Below, one piece after another: positions 38,547 to 47,484 of a stretch of 64,000 nt of DNA. The translations under genes were made by a program, and so were the position numbers. Origin of the DNA: Novosphingobium sp. (GTDB taxonomy: Bacteria > Pseudomonadota > Alphaproteobacteria > Sphingomonadales > Sphingomonadaceae); NCBI RefSeq assembly GCF_039595395.1, contig NZ_JBCNLP010000001.1:558001-622000 (forward strand), in the 5' to 3' direction. Within the stretch, counting starts at the first letter, position 1. Every line of letters starts with the position of its first letter. The notes beneath the pieces are model-generated. The model ran no database searches. It saw nothing but the letters and a program-made list of their open reading frames with translations, and was not told where the DNA came from.

Positions 38547-39068
38547 ATGTCCGAGGAAGGTAACGTCACCTCCAGCCTGAAGTTCGAAGAGGACGTCCAG
38601 CCCTCGGCAGGCATTCTTTCGCAATATGTGAAGGATCTCTCGGTCGAGAGCCCCAATGCGCCCGACTCGTTCCAGTGGACCGATCAGCCGCAGATGGACA
38701 TCCAGTTCAACATCGCCGCGCGCGCCATCCAGCCCACCGTGCATGAGGCCGAGCTGAAGATCACCCTGGCCGCCAAGCATGAAGCCGGCACCGCCTATAT
38801 CGTCGACCTGACCTTCGCCGGTCTGATCGCGATGCAAGGGCTGGACGAGGGCCAGATGCACGCCTTCATCTTCGCCGAGGCGCCGCGCCTGCTGTTCCCC
38901 TTCGCCCGCCGCGTGCTGGCCGATGCCGTGCGTGACGCCGGTTTCGGCCCGATGCTGCTGGAGCCGATCGATTTCGGCGCGCTCTATTTCCAGCAGATGC
39001 AGGCGCAGGCCGAAGGTCAGGGCGAAGGCCCCGACATCGCCACGGCCGAGCCCGCCGGCCACGCGTAA
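38547..39068 (+). CDS. secB: Protein-export chaperone SecB
   Basis: Tetrameric cytoplasmic chaperone that keeps preproteins unfolded and delivers them to SecA. The 173-residue product matches alphaproteobacterial SecB: LKFEEDVQPSAGILSQYVKDLSVESPNAPDSFQW, MDIQFNIAARAI, YIVDLTFAGLIAMQGL and EAPRLLFPFARRVLADAVRDAGFGPMLLEPIDFGALY. A Gln/Glu/Gly-rich tail extends slightly beyond the core. ATG 38547 is the first start, and an intrinsic terminator follows. Confidence 0.97.
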   Translation: MSEEGNVTSSLKFEEDVQPSAGILSQYVKDLSVESPNAPDSFQWTDQPQMDIQFNIAARAIQPTVHEAELKITLAAKHEAGTAYIVDLTFAGLIAMQGLDEGQMHAFIFAEAPRLLFPFARRVLADAVRDAGFGPMLLEPIDFGALYFQQMQAQAEGQGEGPDIATAEPAGHA

Positions 39069-39074
39069 GTTCAA

Positions 39075-39102
39075 ACGGGCCGGGGTTTGCGCTCCGGCCC
39101 GT
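39075..39102 (+). terminator. Intrinsic terminator after secB
   Basis: Perfect 9-bp arms ACGGGCCGG and CCGGCCCGT around a 10-base loop, followed by GTTGT. The T run is short, so strength is uncertain. It begins 6 bp after the secB stop and precedes murJ. Confidence 0.65.
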
Positions 39103-39132
39103 GTTGTATCCGGGTTTTGAAGGGCGGCTGAG

Positions 39133-40698
39133 ATGAATCTGCTGAAGGCGACGGGCACGATCGGCGGCCTGACGCTGGCCAGTCGCGTGCTGGGTCTGCT
39201 GCGCGATTCGCTGTTTGCGCGGATCGTGGGGGCGGGGTTTGCCTCCGACGCCTTTCTGGTGGCTTTCCGCCTGCCCAACATGTTCCGCGCCTTGTTCGCG
39301 GAGGGCGCCTTTGCCAGCGCCTTTGTGCCGATGTTCAACCAGAAGGTGAGCGATCCCGAGGGACGCGGCTTGTCCTCGGGCCTCGACTTTGCCGAGGCGG
39401 CCTTCAGCGTGCTGCTGCCCACGCTGGTGGTGATGACGGTGCTGCTGGAGGTCTTCGCCTGGCCGGTGACATGGGCGCTGTCGGGCAAGTTCCATGGCGT
39501 GACCAGCGATCAGTTCGATTTCGCGGTGACGCTTTCGCGCCTGACGATCCCCTATCTGATGCTGATCTCGCTGGTCAGCCTGTTGGGGGGGATTCTCAAT
39601 TCGCTGCAGAAATTCTGGGTCAATGCCGCCGCGCCGATCCTGCTCAATCTGACGCTGATCGTCGCGCTGCTGGCCTTTGGCTCGCACAATCCGCTGGTGA
39701 CGGCGCGCAATCAGGCGCTGGCGGTCACGGTTTCGGGTGCGCTGCAGCTGGCCTGGGTGGCGCATGCGGCGTGGCGCAATGGCGTCTCGCTGCGCCCGCG
39801 CTGGCCGCGCCTGACCCCAGAGGTGCGCAAGCTGATGACGCTGATCTGGCCTGCCGCCGCTGGAGCGGGTGCGGCGCAGATCAATCTGGTGGTTTCCACC
39901 GCGCTGGCCGCCAGCCTGCTCGACCATGGCAGTGTCACCTACATCTATATGGCGGACCGGTTGAACCAACTGCCGCTCGGGCTGATCGGCATTGCGCTGG
40001 GCACGGTGCTGCTGCCCACCATCAGCCGCCTGCTGGGCGCGGGCGATGAGGCGGGCGCGATGGACACGCAGAATCGCGGCCTCGAACTGGCGCTGTTGCT
40101 GACTTTGCCCGCCACCATGGGGCTGGTGTTCTGCGGTGAGCCGATTGCCGCTGCCCTGTTCGGCTATGGTCGCTACAACGCTGCCGACACGCATTTTACC
40201 GCTCAGGCGCTGGCCTGTTTTTCGGTGGGGCTGCCCAGCTATATTCTGGTCAAGGTGCTGACGCCCGGCTTCTATGCTCGCCATGACACCAAGACGCCGG
40301 TGCGTTTCGCGATGATTTCTATCGGCGCCAATCTGGTGCTGAACCTCGCGCTGATCCTGCCGCTGCATCATATGGGGCCGCCGCTGGCGACGGCTCTGTC
40401 CTCCACGCTGAACGTCGTGATGCTCTACACCACGCTGGTGAAGCGCGGGCATTTCGTGATGGATGCAAGGCTCAAGCGCCGCTGGTGGCGTCTGGCGCTG
40501 GCCGCGCTGGCGATGGGCGGTCTGCTGCTGGCGGGCGAGGACCGGCTGATGCCCTACACCCATGGCGCCTGGTATGTGCGCTGCGGGGCGATGGCTGCTC
40601 TGGTGGGGGCGGGGGTTTGCGTCTATGGCGTGGCCACTGTCGTGCTGGGGGCCTTTACCAAAGCCGATCTGGCGCTGCTGAAACGGCGTCGCGCGTAA
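39133..40698 (+). CDS. murJ: Lipid II flippase MurJ (MviN)
   Basis: Flips the peptidoglycan precursor lipid II across the inner membrane. The 521-residue MOP-superfamily protein has about 14 hydrophobic helices. Landmarks include GGLTLASRVLGLLRDSLFARIVGAG at the start, FRLPNMFRALFAEGAFASAFVPMF (the LPN.FRR.F-type signature) and NQLPLGLIGIALGTVLLPTISR in the middle. ATG 39133 gives the usual MNLLKA start. It is 24 bp upstream of trpS and probably co-transcribed with it. Confidence 0.96.
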   Translation: MNLLKATGTIGGLTLASRVLGLLRDSLFARIVGAGFASDAFLVAFRLPNMFRALFAEGAFASAFVPMFNQKVSDPEGRGLSSGLDFAEAAFSVLLPTLVVMTVLLEVFAWPVTWALSGKFHGVTSDQFDFAVTLSRLTIPYLMLISLVSLLGGILNSLQKFWVNAAAPILLNLTLIVALLAFGSHNPLVTARNQALAVTVSGALQLAWVAHAAWRNGVSLRPRWPRLTPEVRKLMTLIWPAAAGAGAAQINLVVSTALAASLLDHGSVTYIYMADRLNQLPLGLIGIALGTVLLPTISRLLGAGDEAGAMDTQNRGLELALLLTLPATMGLVFCGEPIAAALFGYGRYNAADTHFTAQALACFSVGLPSYILVKVLTPGFYARHDTKTPVRFAMISIGANLVLNLALILPLHHMGPPLATALSSTLNVVMLYTTLVKRGHFVMDARLKRRWWRLALAALAMGGLLLAGEDRLMPYTHGAWYVRCGAMAALVGAGVCVYGVATVVLGAFTKADLALLKRRRA

Positions 40699-40722
40699 TT
40701 TAAACAAGCAAGAGTAACCGAC

Positions 40723-41742
40723 ATGCGTATCGTTTCCGGCATTCAGCCCACGGGCAATCTCCACCTCGGCAATTATCTGGGGGCGATCCGCAATTGGGTG
40801 GCGATGCAGAACGATACCGTGACGACCGGTGGCGAATGCTTCTTCTTCCTGGCCGATCTTCACGCCATTTCCATGCCGCATGACCCTGCCACGCTGTCGG
40901 CGGGCACGCGCGAGATGGTGGCGGCGCTGGTCGCCTGCGGGATCGATCCCGAGCGCTCGACGCTGTTCAACCAGACCCAGGTGCCCGAACATCCCCAGTT
41001 GCAATGGCTGCTCAACGGCACGGCACGCATGGGCTGGCTGAGCCGCATGACCCAGTTCAAGGACAAGGCGGGCAAGAACCGGGATTCGGTCTCGGTGGCG
41101 CTCTTCACCTATCCGGTGCTGCAGGCCGCCGACGTGCTGCTCTATCAGGCGACCCATGTGCCCGTGGGCGAGGACCAGAAGCAGCATCTGGAGCTGGCGC
41201 GCGACATCGCCCAGAAGTTCAACAACGACTTCTGCCCCGAGGACAAGCCGCTCTTCACCCTGCCCGAGCCGATCATCCCGCCCGCCGCCGCGCGCATCAT
41301 GAGCCTGCGCGATGGCTCGTCCAAGATGTCGAAGTCCGATCCCTCCGACATGAGCCGCATCAACCTTGTCGATGATGCCGACACCATCATGAACAAGGTG
41401 AAGAAGGCCAAGACCGATCCTGAGCCGCTGCCCAGCGAGAAGGACGGTCTGGAAGCCCGGCCCGAGGCGCGCAATCTGGTGGGCATCTATGCCGCCATGG
41501 CGGGGACCACGGTTGAGCAGGTGCTGGCGGACTTCGGCGGCAAGGGCTTCGGCGCTTTCAAGCCCGCGCTGGGTGAGCTGCTGGTAGAGAAGCTGGCGCC
41601 GATCAACGCGCGTTTCGTGGAGCTGAAGCAGGACCGCGACGCTTTGGACGCCATCCTGCGCAAGGGTGCCGAAAAGGCTCGTGCCGCTGCTGCGCCGACT
41701 TTGGCGGCGACCTATGACGCGCTGGGTCTGGTGCGCGGTTAA
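40723..41742 (+). CDS. trpS: Tryptophan-tRNA ligase
   Basis: Class I aminoacyl-tRNA synthetase charging tRNA-Trp, 339 residues. The HIGH-like motif is in RIVSGIQPTGNLHLGNYLGAIRNW, the substrate pocket includes FLADLHAISMPHDP, and the KMSKS loop is intact (DGSSKMSKSDPSDMSRINL). C-terminal IYAAMAGTTVEQVLADFGGKGFGAFKPALGELLVEKLAPI matches the anticodon-binding part. ATG 40723 follows AAGAG. No leader peptide or T-box-like structure was seen. A shared terminator lies between it and the convergent PepSY gene. Confidence 0.97.
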   Translation: MRIVSGIQPTGNLHLGNYLGAIRNWVAMQNDTVTTGGECFFFLADLHAISMPHDPATLSAGTREMVAALVACGIDPERSTLFNQTQVPEHPQLQWLLNGTARMGWLSRMTQFKDKAGKNRDSVSVALFTYPVLQAADVLLYQATHVPVGEDQKQHLELARDIAQKFNNDFCPEDKPLFTLPEPIIPPAAARIMSLRDGSSKMSKSDPSDMSRINLVDDADTIMNKVKKAKTDPEPLPSEKDGLEARPEARNLVGIYAAMAGTTVEQVLADFGGKGFGAFKPALGELLVEKLAPINARFVELKQDRDALDAILRKGAEKARAAAAPTLAATYDALGLVRG

Positions 41743-41767
41743 GTCCGCGCGGCGTTTGAGCGTCTCC

Positions 41768-41799
41768 GGGGTGCTGATGCGATAGCATCATGGCACCCC
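41768..41799. terminator. Terminator hairpin between convergent trpS and PepSY genes
   Basis: Outer arms GGGGTGC (41768-41774) and GCACCCC (41793-41799) enclose a second stem GATGC/GCATC with loop GATA. It is symmetric between two converging genes, but the flanking T runs are weak, so efficiency is uncertain. Confidence 0.65.
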
Positions 41800-41816
41800 C
41801 GCCAAAATACGCCCGG

Positions 41817-43085
41817 TCAGGCTGCCTTGCGGACTGGCCGGGTGACCACGGCAGGCTTGTCTCCGCGATGGCGGTGAAAGGCGCGGGCCGAGCGCTTCTT
41901 CATCCAGATCACCACGCCGGTGATGCTCAGCATCGTCACCATGATGCCGATCAGGCTGGTGACGATCTTCCACGCCACACCCCACACGCTGGCCATATGC
42001 AGCGAGACGATCCAGTCGGTAAAGCGGTTGGCGGCGGGCACCTTGCTTGCCAGCGCCACGTTTTTCAGAGCGCCCGTATCGCCATCGAAGATCAGGCGCG
42101 AGGCGCCGCCCGCATCGGGCACATCGCCGCTGGTGGTGAAGCCATACATATAGGCCCCGGTGGCGGGCATGTAGTAAAGCCACTGCAGGCGAGCGGCATC
42201 GAAGCTGTCATGCGCTTTAGCGGCCTCCTGCCGGGCCAGCGCCTCGCCCACGGCATGGGCCTTCACCACATCGAGCTTTGGCAGCGGGCGCGGCTGGGGT
42301 AGCGGCGCGTAGAGGGCGGTATCATCGGTTGCGCCCAGCGCCTTCGTCACCGGGCCATAGATCATCGGCAGGTTGAACGACACGCTGGAGAGCGCGAAAA
42401 CCAGCAGCGCGGGCCAGACCCACAGGCCCCCCGCGCGATGCAGATCGAAATTGAGCTTGTAGGAGGAGCCTGTGCGCCTCACCAGCCATGATGGCTGCCA
42501 GCGTTGCCACCAGCCCTTGGCCTTTTTGCCGACCGCCACCGGCCCCTTTTGCCGGATCGGCAGGGTCAGGTAGAAACCGACAAGGCAGTCGATGGCCCAG
42601 ACCAGCGCCGCGATCCCCATGATCAGCGTGCCCTTGCCCTCGACCAGCAGGTTCTCATGCAGGCGGTAGATCATCGGCAGCAGGTTGCCGATGCCCTGCG
42701 AGATATCGCCCCAGCGGCGATGGCCCAGTTCAGCCCCGGTGTAGGGATCGATGAAAAGCTCGTCCCAGTTTGGCGCCTTCGCGGGCTCTTTCCAGAACAC
42801 CCGCAGGCGCAGCGTCTTGCCCGGCTCGACGCTCAGCGGCAGATAGCTGACGCTCATCTCCGGATGGCGCGCCTGTGCCGCCACGGCCAGCGCGGCGGCA
42901 TCCAGCATCGGCGCGCCCGCGACCGGAGGCGAAGCGCGCAGCCAGTGCGGCGCGGTCAGCGCCTCCAGATCATCTTCCCAGGCCAGGAAGGTGCCGGTCA
43001 GCCCGGCCATCGCCAGAAACAGGGCCAGAGTCAGCCCTGCCCAGCGATGGATCAACACCCAGAACGGACGGGTGAGGGGGCTCAT
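41817..43085 (-). CDS. PepSY-associated transmembrane (iron-uptake linked) protein
   Basis: A 422-residue inner-membrane protein of the PepSY_TM type, with four main hydrophobic regions (about residues 10-33, 150-177, 220-245 and 365-395), periplasmic loops, and conserved His near helices (LIHRWAGLTLALFLAMAGLTGTFLAWEDD, IYRLHENLL, FDLHRAGGLWVWPALLVFALSSVSFNLP). Members often follow TonB-dependent siderophore receptors and some reduce ferric siderophores. Here the receptor gene lies 23 bp upstream on the same strand, so the two form an operon. Confidence 0.88.
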   Translation of the reverse strand: MSPLTRPFWVLIHRWAGLTLALFLAMAGLTGTFLAWEDDLEALTAPHWLRASPPVAGAPMLDAAALAVAAQARHPEMSVSYLPLSVEPGKTLRLRVFWKEPAKAPNWDELFIDPYTGAELGHRRWGDISQGIGNLLPMIYRLHENLLVEGKGTLIMGIAALVWAIDCLVGFYLTLPIRQKGPVAVGKKAKGWWQRWQPSWLVRRTGSSYKLNFDLHRAGGLWVWPALLVFALSSVSFNLPMIYGPVTKALGATDDTALYAPLPQPRPLPKLDVVKAHAVGEALARQEAAKAHDSFDAARLQWLYYMPATGAYMYGFTTSGDVPDAGGASRLIFDGDTGALKNVALASKVPAANRFTDWIVSLHMASVWGVAWKIVTSLIGIMVTMLSITGVVIWMKKRSARAFHRHRGDKPAVVTRPVRKAA

Positions 43086-43108
43086 ACCGGTCGGCTACTC
43101 CGTTGGAC

Positions 43109-45304
43109 TCAGAACTTCCACGCCAGCGTACCCTGAGCGGTACGGCGCTGGCCATACCAGCACCATGCGGTGGACTGCGGATAGAGATAGCAGCTGGTCA
43201 GATACTTCTTGTCGAACAGATTGGTGACATTGACGCTCAGCGTCATGCCCTTCATCCGCGTGTCGAGGTTCGACAGGTCGTAATGCAGCATCGCATCGAA
43301 GACGGTGTAGGCCGGCACATAATACTGACGGATGTTGTTGCCGGTCAGCGTGGTGTCGAACAGGCCGCCATAGGTCCGGCTGACATGGCGCACACCCGCG
43401 CCCAGGTTCAGGCTCTTGAGCGCGCCGCTCTTGGCCGTCCAGTCGAGGTTGACGGACAGATTGCCGTCGCCCGCACCGATCAGGCCGGTGCCGACATTCT
43501 GCGGATCCTGATCCGAGACGGTGCGGACGCGCTGATGGCTGTAGGCGCCATGCAGGTTGAAGCCGCCGGGCAGCGGGGCGCTGGCCTCGATTTCAAAGCC
43601 TTCCGAACGCACCTTGCCGCTCTGCGTGGAAATCTGGGTGGCCGGATTGGTCGTGACCAGATTGGTCTGCTCGATGTGGAACCATGCGGCGGTGATCAGG
43701 ATCGGCGAGCCATTGGGCTGGAACTTCACACCCGCTTCCACCTGCTTGCCCATCGAGGGCTTGGCCAGCACGCCGGTGGCGGCGTTCAGCACCGTGGCCT
43801 GCGGCTCGAAAGAGGTCGAATAGCTGGCATAGGGCGCCAGACCGAAGCTGGTCTTGTAGAGCACACCGGCGCGGCCCGTGAACTTGCTGTCCTTCTGGAC
43901 AGTGCCGGGGGTCCAGCTTGCGGCCCAGTCCTGACGGCCGCTCAGCACCACGCGCAACCCGCCATAGCTGATCGTGTCCTGCCCATAGAGGCCGGTCTGG
44001 CCGAAGCTGATCCGGGTTTCAAAGGCCGATCCGATCTGCTCCGCGCTCTGCGGCACGGGCTGGGTGCCATAGACCGGGTTGAAGATGCTGATGTCATTGG
44101 CCGAGCCGAAAGCGGCCAGCTCATAGGAATGGGCGGTCTGGCGATCGACGCCCAGCAGGATGTCATGGGTGATCGGGCCGGTCTTGATGCGCCCGGTCAG
44201 CTGATTGTCGAAGGTCCAGTTGTTCAGCGTCTCATGCGTGGCATAGCTGCCGCGCGTGGAGGTGGTCTGCTGGCTGAGGTTCGTCAGGCCGGTCTGCATG
44301 CCGGTTTCATAGATCGAGCCCAGACTCGTCGTCACCTGCTGGTAACGACCCGAGGAGCGGAACTTCCAGCCGCTGCCGAAATCATGGTTGAGGATATAGG
44401 TGGTGGCCACCTGCTCGCGGCGGTAGAAGCCGCCGGGCTCGCCATCGGCATAGCGCGTGGAAACCTTGCCGTTCACATTGTAGAACAGCGTGCCCGAAGC
44501 AGGCTGGCCGCTGTAATTGCCGTTCTTGGGATCATGCGAATAGGCCGCCAGCACCGTCAGCGAGGTTCTGTCGTCGATCTTGGCGGTGACCGCGCCGTTG
44601 ATCACCTGACGCGCACGGCTGCCGTAATATTGCTGGGTGTCGGCGCCATTGACGCTGCCTGAGAGGCGCACGCCGATGGCGTCGCTCAGCTTGCCGCCCA
44701 CATCGGCATCGACGCGGTACAGGTTGTAAGTGCCATAGGTCGCTGCCGCCGAACCATAGAACTGTTTGTCGAGCGGCAGCTTGCTGGTCATGGCGACCAG
44801 ACCGCCGGGGCTCGACTGACCATAGAGCGCCGAGGCCGGGCCCTTGACCACCTCGATGCTCTCAAGGCGCGACATGTCAACCTGAGGCATGGCATAGCCG
44901 CTGCTGCTGGAAAACTGCTTCAGCCCATCGAGATAGACTGGGGCATCGAAACCGCGCAGCTTGAACTGGTCGTACTGCTCGGCGCCCGCGCCGCGCGTTT
45001 CGGGCGTGATGCCCGCCACATAGCGCAGCGCCTGATTGAGGTTGGCCACGCCCAGACGGTCGATGTCCTCGCGGCTGATCACGCTGATCGACTGCGGGGT
45101 TTCCGCGATCGGCAGGCTGCTCTTGCTGCCCGCCGAGACCGCCTTGTCACCCAGAGTACCGGTCACCGTGATGGTGTTGTCATCGGCGTTGGCGTCGGCA
45201 GCGGCGGCTGCAGCATCCGCCGCAAAGGCGGGAGCGGCCAGAGCCGTGGCGAGCGCCAGCGTGGCACAGGTCAGAAGGCGGCGGTTCAGAGGACGGGGAA
45301 ACAT
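43109..45304 (-). CDS. TonB-dependent siderophore receptor
   Basis: Outer-membrane ferric-siderophore transporter, 731 residues. A signal peptide ends near PAFA (about residue 28). The plug begins NTITVTGTLGD and has the siderophore-receptor signature SLPIAETPQSISVISREDIDRLG, GITPETRGAGAEQYDQFKLRGFD and EVVKGPASALYGQSSPGGLVAMTSK. The barrel ends in Phe (GTLAWKF), as expected for outer-membrane insertion. ATG 45304 has AAGGA about nine bases upstream. A partner PepSY gene follows. A dyad upstream (45460-45494) could be the iron-responsive operator. Confidence 0.93.
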   Translation of the reverse strand: MFPRPLNRRLLTCATLALATALAAPAFAADAAAAAADANADDNTITVTGTLGDKAVSAGSKSSLPIAETPQSISVISREDIDRLGVANLNQALRYVAGITPETRGAGAEQYDQFKLRGFDAPVYLDGLKQFSSSSGYAMPQVDMSRLESIEVVKGPASALYGQSSPGGLVAMTSKLPLDKQFYGSAAATYGTYNLYRVDADVGGKLSDAIGVRLSGSVNGADTQQYYGSRARQVINGAVTAKIDDRTSLTVLAAYSHDPKNGNYSGQPASGTLFYNVNGKVSTRYADGEPGGFYRREQVATTYILNHDFGSGWKFRSSGRYQQVTTSLGSIYETGMQTGLTNLSQQTTSTRGSYATHETLNNWTFDNQLTGRIKTGPITHDILLGVDRQTAHSYELAAFGSANDISIFNPVYGTQPVPQSAEQIGSAFETRISFGQTGLYGQDTISYGGLRVVLSGRQDWAASWTPGTVQKDSKFTGRAGVLYKTSFGLAPYASYSTSFEPQATVLNAATGVLAKPSMGKQVEAGVKFQPNGSPILITAAWFHIEQTNLVTTNPATQISTQSGKVRSEGFEIEASAPLPGGFNLHGAYSHQRVRTVSDQDPQNVGTGLIGAGDGNLSVNLDWTAKSGALKSLNLGAGVRHVSRTYGGLFDTTLTGNNIRQYYVPAYTVFDAMLHYDLSNLDTRMKGMTLSVNVTNLFDKKYLTSCYLYPQSTAWCWYGQRRTAQGTLAWKF

Positions 45305-45459
45305 GCGGCAAATCCTTAAAGGGCGCGCGACCTGCGCCCGAAGGGAGGGAAACGGCAGCCTCCGTTCCCGCCATCGCGGGATGGCAGGAGGGGCAGCGAC
45401 CATTGTGAGTCTGTCGTTCGGCGGGGGAAACCGATCGCCGCACCCGCTAATGCGAGCGC

Positions 45460-45494
45460 CTCGCAACTGCAAGTGATTGTTGCGAGTGATTCGC
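45460..45494. promoter_or_regulatory. Dyad upstream of the siderophore receptor (candidate iron-responsive operator)
   Basis: CTCGCAA (45460-45466) and its complement TTGCGAG (45480-45486) are separated by 13 bases; the second runs into TTGCGAGTGATTCGC. The TTGCGA.TGATTCGC shape is reminiscent of alphaproteobacterial Fur/Irr-type sites, recalled from general knowledge only. It lies about 155-190 bp upstream of the start codon. The rest of the 45305-45630 gap holds only the ahpF terminator. Confidence 0.4.
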
Positions 45495-45569
45495 TCTTTT
45501 TGTGGATGTGCCATAGCGATAGTGGCCCCTGCGCAACACCGAAGGGCGCAGGCAGAGGCCGGACAAACG

Positions 45570-45599
45570 AAAACCGGGGGCGTTGCCACCCCCGGTTTC
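45570..45599 (-). terminator. Intrinsic terminator after ahpF
   Basis: Arms AAACCGGGGG and CCCCCGGTTT (perfect 10 bp) enclose an 8-base loop; on the minus strand the stem is followed by TCG after TTTT. It lies about 30 bp past the ahpF stop. Confidence 0.75.
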
Positions 45600-45630
45600 G
45601 GACCTTGTTAAAGCGTTGATCCGGAGGGGA

Positions 45631-47220
45631 TCAGGCGTTTTCGGTCACCTTCTCCGGCGCGGAGGTCCGGATCAGGTGGTCGAAGGCCGACAGCGAAGCC
45701 TTGGCGCCTTCGCCCACCGCGATCACGATCTGCTTGTACGGCACCGTGGTCACGTCGCCGGCGGCGAAGACGCCGGGCAGCGAGGTCTCGCCACGGGCGT
45801 CGACGATGATCTCGCCACGCGGCGACAGCTCGACGGTGCCCTTGAGCCACTCGGTGTTGGGCAGCAGGCCGATCTGCACGAAGATGCCTTCCAGCTCGAT
45901 CGACTTGAACTCCTCGGAGTTGCGGTCCTTGTAGACCAGGCCGGTGACCTTCTGGCCGTCGCCCTTCACTTCGCTGGTCAGGGCGCTGGTGATCACCTCG
46001 ACGTTCGGCAGGCTGTAGAGCTTGCGTTGCAGCACGGCATCGGCGCGCAGCTTGCTGTCGAACTCCAGCAGGGTCACATGGGCGACGATGCCGGCCAGGT
46101 CGATGGCCGCCTCGACGCCGGAGTTGCCGCCGCCGATCACCGCCACGCGCTTGCCCTTGAACAGCGGGCCGTCGCAGTGCGGGCAGTAGGCCACGCCCTT
46201 GGCCTTGTATTCCTGCTCGCCGGGCACGTTCATTTCGCGCCAGCGGGCGCCGGTGGCGAGGATCAGGGTCTTGGCCTTGAGGGTGCCGCCGCTCTCCAGC
46301 TGCACCTCGTGCAACTCGCCGGCGTTCTTCGCCGGAACCAGCTTGTCGGCGCGCTGCAGGTTCATGATGTCGACGTCGTAGTCCTTGACGTGCTCTTCCA
46401 GCGCCCTGGCCAGCTTCGGGCCTTCGGTCTCCTGCACCGAGATGAAGTTCTCGATGGCCATGGTGTCCAGCACCTGGCCGCCGAAGCGCTCGGCGGCGAC
46501 GCCGGTGCGGATGCCCTTGCGCGCGGCGTAGATCGCCGCCGCGGCGCCGGCCGGGCCACCGCCGACCACCAGCACGTCGAAGGCGTCCTTGCGGGCGGTC
46601 AGCTTCTCGGCGTCGCGGGCGGCGGCGCCGGTGTCGATCTTGGCGAGGATTTCTTCCACGCCCATGCGGCCCTGGCCGAACACTTCGCCGTTCAGGTAGA
46701 TGCTCGGCACCGACATGATCTGGCGCGCCTCGACCTCATCCTGGAACAGCGCGCCGTCGATGGCGACGTGACGGATGTTCGGGTTGAGCACGGCCATCAG
46801 GTTCAGCGCCTGGACCACGTCCGGGCAGTTCTGGCAGGACAGCGAGAAGTAGGTTTCGAACTCGAAGGTGCCCTCGATGCCCTTGACCTGCTCGATCACG
46901 TCCGCGTCGAGCTTGGAGGGGTGGCCGCCGACCTGCAGCAGGGCCAGCACCAGCGAGGTGAATTCGTGGCCCATGGGGATACCGGCGAAGCGCACCGTGG
47001 CATGGCGGGCCGAGGCGCGGGTGATGCTGAAGGAGGGCACGCGGGCATCCTCGCCATCGAAGCTGGCCGTGACCTTGTCCGACAGAGCAGCGATTTCGTT
47101 GAGCAACTCGCGGGTCTGGGCCGACTTGGCATCGTCGCCCACCGTGGCGACAAGCTCGATCGGCTCGCGCAGCATGGCGAGGTATTGCTTGAGCTGGGCG
47201 GTCAGGGCGGCGTCGAGCAT
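45631..47220 (-). CDS. ahpF: Alkyl hydroperoxide reductase subunit F
   Basis: NADH-dependent flavoprotein disulfide reductase that recharges AhpC, 529 residues. The N-terminal tandem thioredoxin-like domain has the redox pair SCQNCPDVV (near residues 129-132). The FAD domain has VVGGGPAGAAAAIYAARKG, the active disulfide YCPHCDGPLF (near 348), the NAD motif VAVIGGGNSGVEAAIDLAG, and GVFAAGDVTTVPYKQI. All catalytic cysteines are present. From about 46.92 kb to the 3' end, codon choice shifts to GAC, CAC, TAC and CCG, unlike the first 90 or so codons and neighbouring genes; from memory the protein there is close to pseudomonad AhpF. Element E separates it from ahpC upstream. Confidence 0.96.
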   Translation of the reverse strand: MLDAALTAQLKQYLAMLREPIELVATVGDDAKSAQTRELLNEIAALSDKVTASFDGEDARVPSFSITRASARHATVRFAGIPMGHEFTSLVLALLQVGGHPSKLDADVIEQVKGIEGTFEFETYFSLSCQNCPDVVQALNLMAVLNPNIRHVAIDGALFQDEVEARQIMSVPSIYLNGEVFGQGRMGVEEILAKIDTGAAARDAEKLTARKDAFDVLVVGGGPAGAAAAIYAARKGIRTGVAAERFGGQVLDTMAIENFISVQETEGPKLARALEEHVKDYDVDIMNLQRADKLVPAKNAGELHEVQLESGGTLKAKTLILATGARWREMNVPGEQEYKAKGVAYCPHCDGPLFKGKRVAVIGGGNSGVEAAIDLAGIVAHVTLLEFDSKLRADAVLQRKLYSLPNVEVITSALTSEVKGDGQKVTGLVYKDRNSEEFKSIELEGIFVQIGLLPNTEWLKGTVELSPRGEIIVDARGETSLPGVFAAGDVTTVPYKQIVIAVGEGAKASLSAFDHLIRTSAPEKVTENA

Positions 47221-47262
47221 AGTCTGGTCCTTCGGAATGAATAAGGGGGTAAAGTGTTAAAA

Positions 47263-47460
47263 GCAGGGGGTGTTACACCCCCTGCACCCCCGGAACGTCT
47301 TCCGGCGAGAGGGGAATGAATGGGGCGTCGTCGCGTTCCGAACGCCCTGATGTGCAATATGTGTCGTGCCTCCGGCGGTGAGATCGGGCGCAGCGGCGCC
47401 GCACAATCTGCCTTCGCATCGGGAGACGTATCGGGAGCGCGAGGGGATAATCCCCTCGCA
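47263..47460 (+). repeat. Intergenic palindrome-ended element, copy E (divergent), between ahpC and ahpF
   Basis: A diverged copy. It starts with GCAGGGGG-TGTTA-type palindrome followed by CACCCCCGGAACGTCTTCCGG and ends GGGAGACGTATCGGGAGCGC, then a GAGGGGATAATCCCCTC palindrome closing at 47460. Both ends resemble the right-hand end (ACGTCTTCCG side) of other copies, so it may be a recombinant. It sits 24 bp after the ahpC stop and 42 bp before the ahpF start, inside what would otherwise be an ahpC-ahpF operon, and could reduce ahpF transcription. Confidence 0.75.
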
Positions 47461-47484
47461 CTGACCCTTTTTAACTTCGAAAAC

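Noticed and set aside
43103..44662. 519-codon plus-strand open frame opposite the siderophore receptor
   Set aside because: No ribosome site or family pattern; the receptor on the other strand has plug motifs and a correct C-terminus.
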